Below are positions 10,885 to 20,621 of a stretch of DNA of 64,000 bases, in pieces. The DNA is taken from contig NHZP01000038.1 in NCBI GenBank assembly GCA_003313425.1, positions 113,501 through 177,500 of the forward strand, read 5' to 3'. The notes beneath the pieces were generated by a model. It ran no database searches. It saw only the letters and a list, made by a program, of their open reading frames with translations, and had not been told where the DNA came from. A program made the position numbers and the translations under genes. This stretch comes from Pseudopyrenochaeta lycopersici. Its lineage: Eukaryota > Ascomycota > Dothideomycetes > Pleosporales > Pseudopyrenochaetaceae. Position 1 is the stretch's first letter, and each line of letters opens with the position of its first letter.

Positions 10885-11437
10885 TTAGGGGTCAACCCCA
10901 TACGCACCAGCACCAGCCTCCTTGAACTCTGGGTCCGATGTAATACTTTTCCAGTCCTCCAGGCTATCTACCCATATCTCTGCAACGCCGTCAAAGTCCA
11001 TGATCGGCATACCAAGTGTCTTGGCCTGCTCCCTCAGTTCGGGTGTGACATGATGCTCCAATCAATCAGCGTTTGGATGCCGCTCGGTGTGCTTAATGCC
11101 GAAACCATACCTGATTATATCTCCGAATTTTCTCCTTGAATTTTGCCATCTTCAGCAAGGGTTCCAAGTGATTGTTCGCCCAGTAAGCATGAAAGTAGTC
11201 GTCCGTTACGGAGGGGCTCTTGGTGAAGAACATGGAGATCTTGATACATGTTCCCGGATCAGGAGGAGGGCCAGTGAGCTTGCGAGCCTCTTCCATTGCG
11301 CTACGATAGGCAGCGTCGGAGAAGGAATGGGGTTGCGGATTTGCCCACGTTAATACGAGCGGGGTGGACAAATGCAGGCGCACGGACGGTGTACGCATGA
11401 GATCGGTCATTCCCACCGGTTTATTACATGGCACCAC
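10885..11437 (-). CDS. EthD-domain protein
   Basis: Two exons, 11437-11111 and 11055-10885 (intron 55 bp), give 165 residues. The core reads KISMFFTKSPSVTDDYFHAY, then NNHLEPLLKMAKFKEKIRRY and, after the splice, HHVTPELREQAKTLGMPIMD and FDGVAEIWVDSLEDW. This is the ferredoxin-like EthD fold (PF07110), found in fungal PKS clusters as dehydratases or cyclase-like accessory enzymes. The protein stops soon after DPEFKEAGAGAYGVDP, earlier than many relatives, so a C-terminal exon may have been missed or lost. The start is uncertain: ATG 11437 or the in-frame ATG 11410. A role in shaping the polyketide is inferred from context. Confidence 0.75.
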
Positions 11438-12081
11438 GCATGAAACGAAGGATAGCGCAAAGTCGCCGCCGGTGCATTCCTAGAGCGGGCTGGGTTGGTG
11501 ATACGGCCCGGAGATAGCAAGATAAGCATTGCAATCGGTAGCGCATACCCGGAACTAGCCGGAACGGCCCGGACTGGGCTTGCCGAAGTTTGGGTGTGAT
11601 CTGCAAGAAACCATGCGCGATTAGCCCTAGTGTACTAAGTGCCGTCAGTGCATGGGCGGGCAACACCAAGCAGCCCTCCTTCCGAGGACTGCGCTATCCA
11701 AATCATCATCGTCCTCTCTGTCTACTAGGGTTTTTATGGCGCGAATGTTGGGAGAGGTACAACCATATTCAAAGCTCTCCTTGGGTGTGCGTCGTAGTGC
11801 GGGTGCTGACTTGCGGACATGGGTGGTCGGGCATTTGAGATTCTCAGTAAGAAATACCAAACCTCGAAATGTAAGCCTTCTTTGCACCCTGGACACGAAT
11901 CCAACGAGGGCGTGCATCAGGGTGCAGCCGCTGCAAACAGTGTTTAGACAGCGCGGCGATAAGGTATCACTCGCAGCAACGTGCCCTCCCCGCCATCTGG
12001 TTCTTGTAGTTGCTTGCACCTTTGAACAGTGACAATCACTCCAAGACATCTCATATCTCAAACCTCCACCTACAACCATTC
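11438..12081. promoter_or_regulatory. Divergent promoter region between EthD and hydrolase genes
   Basis: The 644 bp between these divergent start codons contain two CGGCCCGG elements, at 11504-11511 and 11565-11572, within a CCGGAA-rich stretch. Repeated CGG half-sites are the usual targets of Zn2Cys6 factors such as the two encoded in this cluster. No gene is seen here; the open frames in this interval have no recognisable similarity. Confidence 0.4.
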
Positions 12082-12819
12082 ATGTCGCCGCAAAACCAAC
12101 TCCCAACTATTCTCTGCCTGCACGGTGCCGGCACCAACAGCAACATCTTCCGGCTGCAAGCGCGCACGCTCATCGAATCCCTCCAAACCACCTTTCGCTT
12201 CGTTTTTGTAGACGCACCCTTTGAGTCACGCCCTGGCCCTGGAGTCATTCCATTGTTCGCCAACCATAAACCGTATCTATGGTGGCATTGTGATGAAAAT
12301 GCCGCCGAGCAGTTCGACATCACTGTCGCCGAGGTGCGCGAGCGCAGAGTGCAGGTGAGAGACCTGTTAGCCTCTCGACTGGAGGAAGAACAGGTTGTGG
12401 GAATCATGGCGTTCAGCCAGGGCACGAGAGTAGCGACAGGGCTATGTTTCGACAGCGAGCTTGGAAGTAAGATCAAGTTTGTCATTTTGATCGCCGCCAC
12501 GTTTCCAGCTTTACCGGTTGAAGATGACCTTGGAAGATTTCAAGACTATCTAGATGCAAAAGCGGATGCGCCAAAGGCCAGAAGACTGCGTATACCTTCT
12601 GTCCACGTCCAGGGATCCGTGGATCCGTGGGCTGCTGAAGGAGACTGCCTAAGAAGAACGTACTATGAAGATGAAAGAGCCGTCAAGGTTACTTTCAAAG
12701 GTGGTCATACTGTTCCTGTAGTGAAGCGCGAAGTCAATCAAGTCGTGAAAGCGGTCGCGAGGGCTTGGGCAGTAGTAGTGCAAGACATGGGCTTGGAAAG
12801 CACAGTATCTACTCCTTAG
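12082..12819 (+). CDS. FSH/LovG-type serine hydrolase (polyketide-releasing thioesterase candidate)
   Basis: A single exon from ATG 12082 encodes 245 residues; an in-frame ATG at 12010 would only add a low-quality leader. It is an alpha/beta hydrolase of the fungal FSH1 family (PF03959). LCLHGAGTNSNIF forms the oxyanion region, AFSQGTRVA holds the nucleophile Ser112, GSVDPW holds Asp181 and KGGHTVP holds His209. The length is close to that of LovG. Because the PKS ends with an ACP and has no release domain, this enzyme is the best candidate for off-loading the chain, as LovG does for LovB. The PFESRPGPGV segment is also typical of FSH proteins. Confidence 0.9.
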   Translation: MSPQNQLPTILCLHGAGTNSNIFRLQARTLIESLQTTFRFVFVDAPFESRPGPGVIPLFANHKPYLWWHCDENAAEQFDITVAEVRERRVQVRDLLASRLEEEQVVGIMAFSQGTRVATGLCFDSELGSKIKFVILIAATFPALPVEDDLGRFQDYLDAKADAPKARRLRIPSVHVQGSVDPWAAEGDCLRRTYYEDERAVKVTFKGGHTVPVVKREVNQVVKAVARAWAVVVQDMGLESTVSTP

Positions 12820-12927
12820 GGCCTGAATACACGAACAATAAATACATCTAGTGTCCTTTTCAATTTTTTTTCTAGCTTTAATAGGTAATTTGCTCTGGCC
12901 CACATCGTATCCTGCGATGTCCCAATT

Positions 12928-14188
12928 TTATTTCTGCAGGAGAGAGAACTTGAAATTCGCATAGTTGCCGTAGATTTTGTCAACTTCCAAGATTGCTTCG
13001 TGCTCCCTGAGCCATTCAGGGTGGTGAATTGCGTCGGGCCAGTTCTGCATTTCCATCGAGATGGCACCATAGTCTGAAACGGTGCCCTGTCCTTGATCTC
13101 TCTTGAGATTCACGAGCTCTATATTGTTGACAATGTCAGCGATGAAGACCTATCCAGGACGCTTTTACTTACCGTCAGTCGAGTTCCACGCATGTACCTT
13201 CAGGGCCTCCTGGTTGGTGTATAGCTTCAGCTGAATGCCAGAAAGATCAGATGCCAGTTCCGCCACTGGGTTGTCTTCAAACTTCCACGGTTGTGCGCGA
13301 TATACCATGTACGTTTCATCAAATTGTCGGTAACTTGCATTTTGTTCATCCTGTATGACATCCCCGATTCTTCTGCTCTCAGACCAGAAATCGTAAGATG
13401 AGTCCTTCTTATTGGGTTTGATGTCTCCGGTTGGTATGCCATCACCATCAACGTCAAATCTCATGCCCGAGAATGGTAGCTTCAGACGATGATTCAAGAT
13501 ATTCTTAGGCGAATCGGATGCAAACCCATCGAGATTCCAGAACACCTGCTGGCTTAGGCTGACAGGTGTTGGCATCCTGACTGGTACGAGTCCAAGCGCG
13601 ATGTGCCATTCATACGGAGTGACGAGGTGCGTGATGCAACCAGCCGGTCGCCCAGGGAAGCCGCCCCATGAGCGATCGAAAACAACAAATGTTACTGCAT
13701 TTTCTGAATGCGACGCAACGTCAAGGCGCCTGCGCCCCCACCCCCTTTCTCCACCATTGAAAGTCACAGTTTCGGCCATCTTCTCTGGCGCAATATCGTA
13801 AGGAACACCGTGCATATCGAATGTTGTACCTGCCATGATACCCGCGACACGACCTATAGAAGTCAGAGTCGCACCCAGGATTCGGTATCAATGGTTACCC
13901 ACCAATAACTCCATTCAACCATGGAGTACCTCCATAGTTCGGATAGTCGTTCTCGTGATCAAATCCCATAACAATATCTCTTTCAACCCCGTTTGTGTCG
14001 TTGATCCAGAGATTACTCAGCGCCCCACCATTTAGTGTAAAAGCAAGCCGTATGCCTTCGGATTGAATAATATATTTCCCGTCATCGTTGAGAGGATACA
14101 ACACGGTTTGGACCGCAAAAGGACTGCCGCCAGTCCACGCTGATTTGATGGCCGCGACGACGATAGCAAAAATCGTAGTCCACTGCAT
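12928..14188 (-). CDS. Secreted galactose-mutarotase-like protein lacking catalytic histidines
   Basis: Three exons, 14188-13903, 13853-13173 and 13118-12928 (introns 49 and 54 bp), give 385 residues. The chosen start gives a signal-peptide-like MQWTTIFAIVVAAIKSAW. The aldose-1-epimerase superfamily is shown by NGGERGWGRR, VFWNLDGFASDSPKNILNH, LPFSGMRFDVDGDGIPTGDI and MEMQNWPDAIHHPEW. In ordinary mutarotases the first motif is LHGG and the second HTYWNLDG, each with a catalytic His. Here they read FNGG and QQVFWNLDG, so both His positions are replaced (Asn and Gln), while the Glu in the last motif remains. It is therefore unlikely to be a normal sugar mutarotase and may act on a cluster intermediate or product outside the cytosol (inference). 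ATG 14227 is an alternative start. Confidence 0.85.
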
Positions 14189-14665
14189 GATTTGATGATA
14201 GAGCACAGGAAAATGCAGCAAAGGCAAAGACGGTGGTGCTGATATTGATGCTGGCCCGAATGTGTGAAAACACGCAGCAGCAGAGCTTCGAGCTGCGGAT
14301 TAAATTTTTGCTTAACAAAGTCAGGAATAATGCAAAGCCACAACTGTCGCTGTACAAAGCCATGGACCGGCGACTTTTGTCAGGACAAAGGAAAAACGCC
14401 GTCGGTGGAGACTGTAACCAGGCCGTAATACGCCGCATCGCAAAACCCCGGCTCTGCGCTGTGTTCCAGCTGAGCTTCGCATATCCCTAGGCAACCGGCG
14501 GCGGTATCAGACAGCCGCAAGCACTGTTACCAGCCCCGCAACGCAGACTTGGGCTGCGTTTTGTATCGCATTGTTTTAGGTGTTCACCACTTCGCTGACG
14601 TTTACGAACTTCAACGACTAATCAGATCACGTCGCTTGACCAAATATTTGCTTGCTTACACAGAC
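14189..14665. promoter_or_regulatory. Divergent promoter between mutarotase-like and SDR genes
   Basis: The 477 bp separate two divergent start codons. An ACCGGCGGCGG run near 14492-14503 is a possible zinc-cluster site. The sequence has no convincing gene of its own. Confidence 0.4.
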
Positions 14666-15508
14666 ATGAAATCGAACCACCGCGCTCCATATCCTTCACT
14701 ATCTGCTGCGGTTGCAGAACTTGACCTGCGCGAAAAGTCTGCCCTCATCACAGGGGGAGGCTATGGTATCGGATCCGATATTGCACAATCCTTCGCTGCA
14801 TGCGGCATCTCTCGTCTGATCCTCGTCGGTCGCACTGAAGCTCGACTCAAGGACACTGCAGAGTCGCTGAAAAATTTCAAAGAAACTACCGTCAATTACT
14901 ATACAGCGGACATCTCGGTTGAGAAAGACGTCGAAGCTGTATTCTCTGCTCTCAGTGAAGCACCGGACTTCTTAGTAAACAGCGCAGGCTACCTGCCAGA
15001 TCTGGTGTCATTTGTAGACGCCGACCTCAACCAGTTCCGCTCGAGTCTTTTGACCAACGTCTTGGGTACGGCACAAGTCACGCAGCGCTTTCTTCGCCAT
15101 CGTCGTAGTTTGAAGAAAGACGGTACGCCAGCAGTAGTTATCACGCTAAACACTGTCGGCGCTTTATCTGTCCGTATACCACGAATTTTTGCATACGCAT
15201 CGGCTAAAGCTGGGCTGGCGAGATGGTCTGAGCTCCTCTCTGTTGATGTGCCTGAGAGCGAGGCTCGCTTCATTTGTGTGCATCCAGGCGCAGTCAAAAC
15301 AGACATGGGTGCGAAGTTTGGCTTGGGCGACGACTTTCCGTACACAGAGGGGAAGTTAGTAGGTGATTTTGTCGTGTGGTTAACGAGCAATGATGCAGAC
15401 TTTCTTTCGGGAAGGTTTGTGTGGGCCAAGTGGGGTGTAGACGAGTTGGCCGAGATGCAGGATGAGATTCGGCAAAAGGACCTGCTGCGCACAAGGCTGT
15501 CGATGTGA
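14666..15508 (+). CDS. Short-chain dehydrogenase/reductase (SDR)
   Basis: A single exon from ATG 14666 encodes 280 residues. The Rossmann cofactor loop is TGGGYGIG (classical TGxxxGxG), followed by VGRTEARL, whose Arg suggests NADP(H) preference, then the ADIS and NSAG motifs. The catalytic Tyr/Lys pair is in YASAKAG. The usual catalytic Ser, about 13 residues before the Tyr, is not obvious: the stretch reads ITLNTVGALSVR, with Thr at -14 and Ser at -9. VHPGAVKTDM follows the active site as in classical SDRs. It lies between the mutarotase-like and GFA genes and is a plausible ketone or alcohol tailoring enzyme of the cluster. Confidence 0.88.
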   Translation: MKSNHRAPYPSLSAAVAELDLREKSALITGGGYGIGSDIAQSFAACGISRLILVGRTEARLKDTAESLKNFKETTVNYYTADISVEKDVEAVFSALSEAPDFLVNSAGYLPDLVSFVDADLNQFRSSLLTNVLGTAQVTQRFLRHRRSLKKDGTPAVVITLNTVGALSVRIPRIFAYASAKAGLARWSELLSVDVPESEARFICVHPGAVKTDMGAKFGLGDDFPYTEGKLVGDFVVWLTSNDADFLSGRFVWAKWGVDELAEMQDEIRQKDLLRTRLSM

Positions 15509-15923
15509 CACGCAATGTCGCTTGTGTTTGGTTGGAGCAGAATGTTTGCGAAACACAATGCACATCAACCCGTGATTTTTGGGACTCCAGATCGCGTCCT
15601 TACCATATACGTCTTCGATCAGTGAATCTTTGAGCAGTTGTGCATTCGTCTAATGCTGCGCGTCCTATTTTTCACACTGGCTTCGAGCCGCGCCTGCATG
15701 TACACTCGCGCACAAAGACGGCCCAAGACGCGAGAGACGGCGATTAAAGTCATCGACCGGCGCTTTCTGGCAAGCAAGTAACGTCCGGTCCCGCTAAGCC
15801 CGATTGAATACCACTGGCCCTCCATGTATACTGGCCACAAGTAGACCTTGATCATCGCCGCGAGGTCATTTCGCGCACTAGGAACGAAATTCTCCCACGC
15901 ACTCAGCCCAACACCTGATCAAA
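15509..15923. promoter_or_regulatory. Intergenic region between SDR and GFA genes
   Basis: This region of 415 bp is upstream of the plus-strand GFA gene. It carries CGGTCCCG at 15786-15793, identical to an element 315 bp upstream of the PKS start (20300-20307). No other feature is seen. Confidence 0.35.
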
Positions 15924-16372
15924 ATGCCGACCGGAAGTTGTCTCTGCAAAGCTGTCAACTACACATACTCTGGCGATCCAGGAATGGTAGCCCTCCCTTG
16001 CGCGATAATGCGAACCGCAATTCTAAAAGATGTCAGATTTTATGCCACTGCATCCCTTGTCGCCGTCTCACCGGGTCGCTCTTCAGTACCAATATTCTCA
16101 TCCCCGAAAGCGACTTCGCATGGACCGGGACACCCAATACCAAGTCACGCCCGGGCGACAGCGGTAAGAACATTACACTCCACTTTTGCGCGGATTGTGG
16201 AACCACCGTCTTTGAAAAGGCGGCTAGTTTTCCCGGTATTGTTATCTTGATGGGAGGCACGTTGGGTGACGGGTTGTTGGATAATATGGTACCGGTGGAG
16301 GAGATCTACGTAAAGAGCCGGGTGAAGTGGTTGCCGAAAATTTGCGCAGTGCAGAAGCAGTTGGGGATGTGA
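15924..16372 (+). CDS. GFA/CENP-V-like zinc-binding protein
   Basis: Two exons, 15924-15986 and 16037-16372 (intron 50 bp), give 132 residues. The cysteine pattern of the GFA family (PF04828) is complete: GSCLCKAV at residues 5-12, CHCIPCRRLTGS directly after the splice, and CADCGTTVFEK in the second half. These bind one or two zinc ions. Family members are called glutathione-dependent formaldehyde-activating enzymes, but most fungal members have no proven reaction. The gene lies inside the cluster; membership in the pathway is not shown by sequence. The donor GTAGCC is a little weak, but the frame and family continuity support the splice. Confidence 0.82.
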
Positions 16373-16590
16373 ATCGAAGTGAGAGGAAACAAATGAGATA
16401 ACCTCAACGGAGCGTCGTGAGAACACAACGAACCGCAGAGCCGTACGTCATAGTATTCGATGCGATGCAACTTTAGTGTTCAGATTTGTCATGATACATG
16501 GTTCATTATTGACGTGAACATCTTTGAAACTTGAGCTGTGATAGTATACCTTTAAAGCATGCTCAAGAGATGGTATGTAATGTGATTCCC
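16373..16590. other. Convergent 3' region between GFA and P450 genes
   Basis: This short interval holds the 3' ends of two convergent genes. No feature beyond presumed 3' untranslated sequence is seen. Confidence 0.4.
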
Positions 16591-18330
16591 TCACCAGCCA
16601 CGGATCGTCTTGAGACTCACATAAACACCTTCCTTGGACATGAGAGCGGTCACTGGATCGACATGAGCAGCGGAATCAGGATTAGCCAATCGTATCTCAA
16701 ACCTCCCTACCATTGCCGCGATGAGACAAGCCAGCTCAGCGCGAGCCCAGGCCTGGCCGATGCAATTCTTTGGCCCGGCCGCAAAGGTAAGAAAAGAGAA
16801 GTTGTTCTTCGCGCCCCCAGTTGCAGCCTTGCCGGGACCCAGCCACCGTTCGTGATTCCAGATGTCGCCGTCAGGGCCCCAAAGAGCTTTGTCTCGATTG
16901 ACTGCATCTGCACACCAAGCCACAGTGGTGCCTTTGGGAACCCGAGTACCGAGGATGAAAGTGTCGCTCACGGCTACTCTGGTTGTAAATGGTAGAGCTG
17001 GGTAGAAGCGAAGCGTTTCACTGCAAACAGCATTCAAAAGAGGTAAAGACTCAATGTCGGTGTTGTTGATATCCTCAGTCATACCTCCTGGTAGACGGGA
17101 CCTTATCTCTGCACGAAGCTGTTGCTGAAGCTCTGGTCGCTGGCCAAGCTCATACATTGTCCAGTCCATGGTAATAGACGTGGTGATGTGCCCCGCAGCG
17201 TGAAACGTCATAACATGATCCTCCAGCGTGTCGCTTGCGATCTGGCCATTGCGCAGTGCTACGCTGATTACATCCTTGCGATCATCCTTGTCTTTACCAA
17301 TACCTGATCCATTCTTGATGGCCTGGATGGTGCTTCTTGCATGCATACGTAGATTCGTAAAAGAGTCCTTGAGTATCATGTTGCGGCTCTCAGGAATATA
17401 GTATAGCAGCTTTGGATTCACATAGTCGGCAAGGAGGCCAAGGAGCCGGAAAGAAGTGGGTGGAGCATTCGCCATGACCCGACGATAGAGATGTATAAGA
17501 TCCTTGTATTCGCTGTCCGGATTCCTCAGCGCACCGTAGTCGTAGTCCATAGCAGCTACGCCTATGACATCTAGGGCCACTCGAACGCTCCAATTGGTAA
17601 GATGAACGGCGTGGTCAGTTGGTGATCTCCGAATCTCTTGTTCAATACTCTCAACCAGCTCAGTCGCTTTGGACCAGAAGACCGGGACCAGCGTTTTGAT
17701 ATGGGCCGGCGTGAAGATTGGCATGAGGTACTTACGTTGTGTCTACATTGTGTGTTAGCCTGCTTCACGCGTCTATTGCAGCGTACCGACCCTGTGTTCT
17801 TGTCCTCTGAGGAATTGAATACCACGTCCGGTCAATCTCTCGGCCTGAAGTGTAGCCAATGGTGTTTGATCAAAATCATGCACGTTCTGAACCATGACTT
17901 CAGACAGTCCTTGGGGGCTAGTGACAAGCAGAATCTCGTGCGACAGCGCTGAATAGTATCGAATCAAGCCGTCGTTGGGGATCGTCGTGTACCACCGCCG
18001 GGCCACGTCCCATTTTCTCTCGCGATAGAAGCCGTTCTCATTACCAGTCAAGAGTTTTCGTTTCTGAAATCGAAATTGTCAGGGTTTTTTTCTCAGTACA
18101 ATCAGCATCATGGCTCAGCTTACAGGAGGCGTTGGCAAATGCCGGAAAGGCGTAAAGTATACTGGATACAGTACAAGCCAGTATAGCATGCGCGATGCGG
18201 CGGCCGCAGCCAAAGCCACGAGCAATATCGATTGCGTGCTCAAGAGAGGTCGGCCGCGAACAATCTGGTACAAGATTGTAGTCAGATCCGCGAACAGGGC
18301 AACCATGCAGTAAATCAAGAAGTTTGCCAT
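16591..18330 (-). CDS. Cytochrome P450 monooxygenase
   Basis: Three exons, 18330-18124, 18063-17791 and 17742-16591 (introns 60 and 48 bp), give 543 residues, a normal length for a fungal microsomal P450. Two hydrophobic N-terminal segments end at FRHLPTPP, the membrane anchor and proline hinge. The K-helix ExxR is in CSETLRFYPALP and the heme-binding loop is FAAGPKNCIGQAWARAEL, with the Cys thiolate. The I-helix reads AAGHITTSITM: the usual acidic residue before the Thr pair (AGxE/DTT) is Ile, which is atypical for a monooxygenase. It shares a 457-bp divergent promoter with the trans-enoyl reductase, so it is very likely a tailoring enzyme of the PKS pathway, acting at the ER membrane. Confidence 0.9.
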
Positions 18331-18787
18331 GACGGTGGATGGGGTTATTTGCTGCTATGCGACTAGTCGATTCTGAATGCTGGCAAGCAAAAGTGATGCT
18401 CACTAGAGCTTTGATGATATTTTCCCCCGCCCTTGTGTCACAGTGGTGCGACCCTTCTGGCGATGCCGACGTTTCTTTCTTGGCTCATATGTAGCCCGCA
18501 TCAAGCATTTCGCCGGCGGCCAATTTCGCAGCGGCGCATTTACCAATGCAACTCTCGTGTTTCGCCGTAGACCCCGAGACGGTATTGAACTGGGAGGGCG
18601 AAATAGGACGACCGCAGTCGCTGCTTACAAACTTGTCACCGACCGTCCGAACAGCAGGCTGTCGCCTCGTATTGGTCCAAGCATCTGTTTCGTCTGCTTC
18701 CTCACCTCCGTAGCAGAGGAACTGCTCTGCTCATCGAAATCAACAGACGAACTGTTTGCCTGGTCCAGCATTGGACAGCCCGAAAAA
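18331..18787. promoter_or_regulatory. Divergent promoter of P450 and trans-enoyl reductase
   Basis: These 457 bp lie between the start codons of the two genes. The open frame that enters the reductase from 18443 continues upstream of ATG 18788 but shows no similarity, so the interval is taken as promoter and leader. Several CGG triplets occur, but no repeated spacing was recognised. Confidence 0.45.
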
Positions 18788-19920
18788 ATGACCATACTAC
18801 CAGCCTCCCAGACAGCCATCATTGGGCTACCAGATGGAACTCTAGGGATATCACACAATGCGCCCGTGCCAACGCTTGAGGATGACATGCTCATCGTTAG
18901 GAACTTTGCTGTCAGCCTCAATCCGGTGGACACCAAGATCGTGGGAAGCCTTGCGACGCCTGGAGCGATTGCCGGAGTCGACTATGCGGGCGAGGTTGTC
19001 GCCATCGGAGCGAAAGCGAGAACGCCAGCAAATATCAAGGTCGGCGATCGCGTATGTGGAACCGTGCAGGGAATGCACTCCCTCACGCCAGCAGTGGGAG
19101 CCTTTTCGCAATACGTTGGGGCCAACGACATCACGTCATTGAAAATTCCCGACAACATGTCTTTTGAGGAGGGGGCGTCAATGGGCTGCGTCATGGGAAC
19201 CATCGGCATGGCCTTGTTCCAGTCATTGCAAGTTCCCGGCACGCCAACAACACCTGCTGAGAAGGCCTCGACCGTCTTGGTTTATGGCGGGAGTACTGCA
19301 TGTGGTACCTTTGCAATACAGCTTCTGCGGCTGTAAGGACGCCATTGAGAGTTCCCCCTGCAATGACTGACAAGTACGCCTCTAGGTCAGGCCTGAGCCC
19401 GATCACCACGTGCTCGCCGAAGAACTTCAATCTCGTCAAGTCATACGGCGCTCAAGCAGTCTTTGACTACCACCTCCCAAGCGCTGCCGCGGAGATTAAG
19501 AGCTACACCAAGAACTCGCTGAAGTTTGCATTGGACTGTGTTTCGGAACCGGAGACAATGAGCTTTTGCTACAAATGCATTGGGCGGAGTGGAGGAAGAT
19601 ATACAGCCCTTGAGCCGTTTCCCGAGGGTTCCGACAAGCGCCCGACAGTTCGTGCTGACTGGGTGTTTGGTCCTGCAGCGCTTGGGAAGAAAATTGCACT
19701 TCCACCGCCGCTGGCAAGAGAGGAGAACCCAGCCATCCGTGACTGGACCTTGGACTGGTTCAGAAACATCCAGTATTTGGCAGACACAGGAACGGTGCGC
19801 CTTCACCCATTGCGCGCAGTTGATGGCGGGTTTGAAGGAGTTCTTCGGGGCCTGGATCTTCTGAAGAAAAAGCAGGTGTCGGCGCAAAAGCTGGTTGTGA
19901 AGATACCTCAGATGGGGTAA
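18788..19920 (+). CDS. Trans-acting enoyl reductase (LovC-like MDR protein)
   Basis: Two exons, 18788-19332 and 19386-19920 (intron 53 bp), give 359 residues, the size of LovC. It belongs to the zinc-free medium-chain reductases. Landmarks are NFAVSLNPVDTKI, GVDYAGEVVAIG, GDRVCGTVQG, the cofactor loop VLVYGGSTACGTFAIQLL, TCSPKNFNLVKSYGAQAVFD and DWFRNIQYLADTGTVRLHP. Such proteins perform NADPH-dependent alpha,beta-reduction of ACP-bound intermediates for HR-PKSs that lack an ER domain. The PKS that follows on the same strand 0.7 kb downstream has no ER domain, so the two fit together as a pair. It should act in the cytosol docked on the PKS. Confidence 0.93.
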
Positions 19921-20621
19921 ATTGCGAAGCGGCTAGTAGCGTCCATAGTCACACGTGTCCATTTGCTTCTCGCTAGTATGCGTAGTCGTTGCTCATAAGA
20001 GTTACCAAGTTGCACACCCCCTGAAGACTAGACATGACGCAAGAACGAGTTCCTGTCGATAGCCTCTCGTTTCTCTCTTTCTTCCTTTCTACGGTCAATG
20101 TGGTTTACGGCAATCCTGAACAGTTTAGCAATTGCTATGCCTTGCCACGCGTATCTTGTCAGCAAAGTTCCTAGGCTATCTCGCCGCCGGTCATGGGCAT
20201 CTCAGAGAACCAGTAGCAGTTGGTTGTGATTGTGAGTAAGGCCGTTCAGCTGTCCAACGGCCTGCGCCGCAGGCCAAACAACAGTCAAAGCATAAGCGCC
20301 GGTCCCGGTTCCGACCTTAGCCTGCCGGCGGACAGCTACAACCTGCCGGCACACTCAGTACTTCCTAGATTCAGCTAGATGGACTAAAGGCGCTTGGTGC
20401 AATCAAAAGAGGCATTTTGGGCGGGAAGGTCAATTAGGCACTCATTCATCTTGTCGAAAGACGCTAGAATATTCAACACATTCACGTGGAACTTGTCCAC
20501 CAGATCTCGGAAGTTACACGGCTGCTTACGTTTCTCCGCTGTCAACAGCCTTTCTCCTGAACCTAGTCCCACTAGAGCCGGCTTACGTTCAAGACTGACG
20601 CACCTCAGCTACTCGCAGACC
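19921..20621. promoter_or_regulatory. PKS promoter region
   Basis: About 0.7 kb separate the reductase stop from the PKS start. CGGTCCCG at 20300-20307 is followed by CCTGCCGGCGGAC and CCTGCCGGCAC, a concentration of CGG/CCG half-sites suitable for Zn2Cys6 factors. The reading frame of the PKS is open upstream to 20394, but that part shows no conservation with KS N-termini, so ATG 20622 (MSHRPKEP...) is chosen. Confidence 0.5.

Noticed and set aside
11645..12079. 144-codon minus-strand open frame
   Set aside because: It overlaps the promoter and start of the hydrolase gene, its composition is unlike a protein, and no domain is recognisable.
20394..20621. Upstream in-frame extension of the PKS from ATG 20394
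   Set aside because: The extra 76 residues show no resemblance to KS N-termini, and ATG 20622 is directly followed by the standard start of the KS domain.
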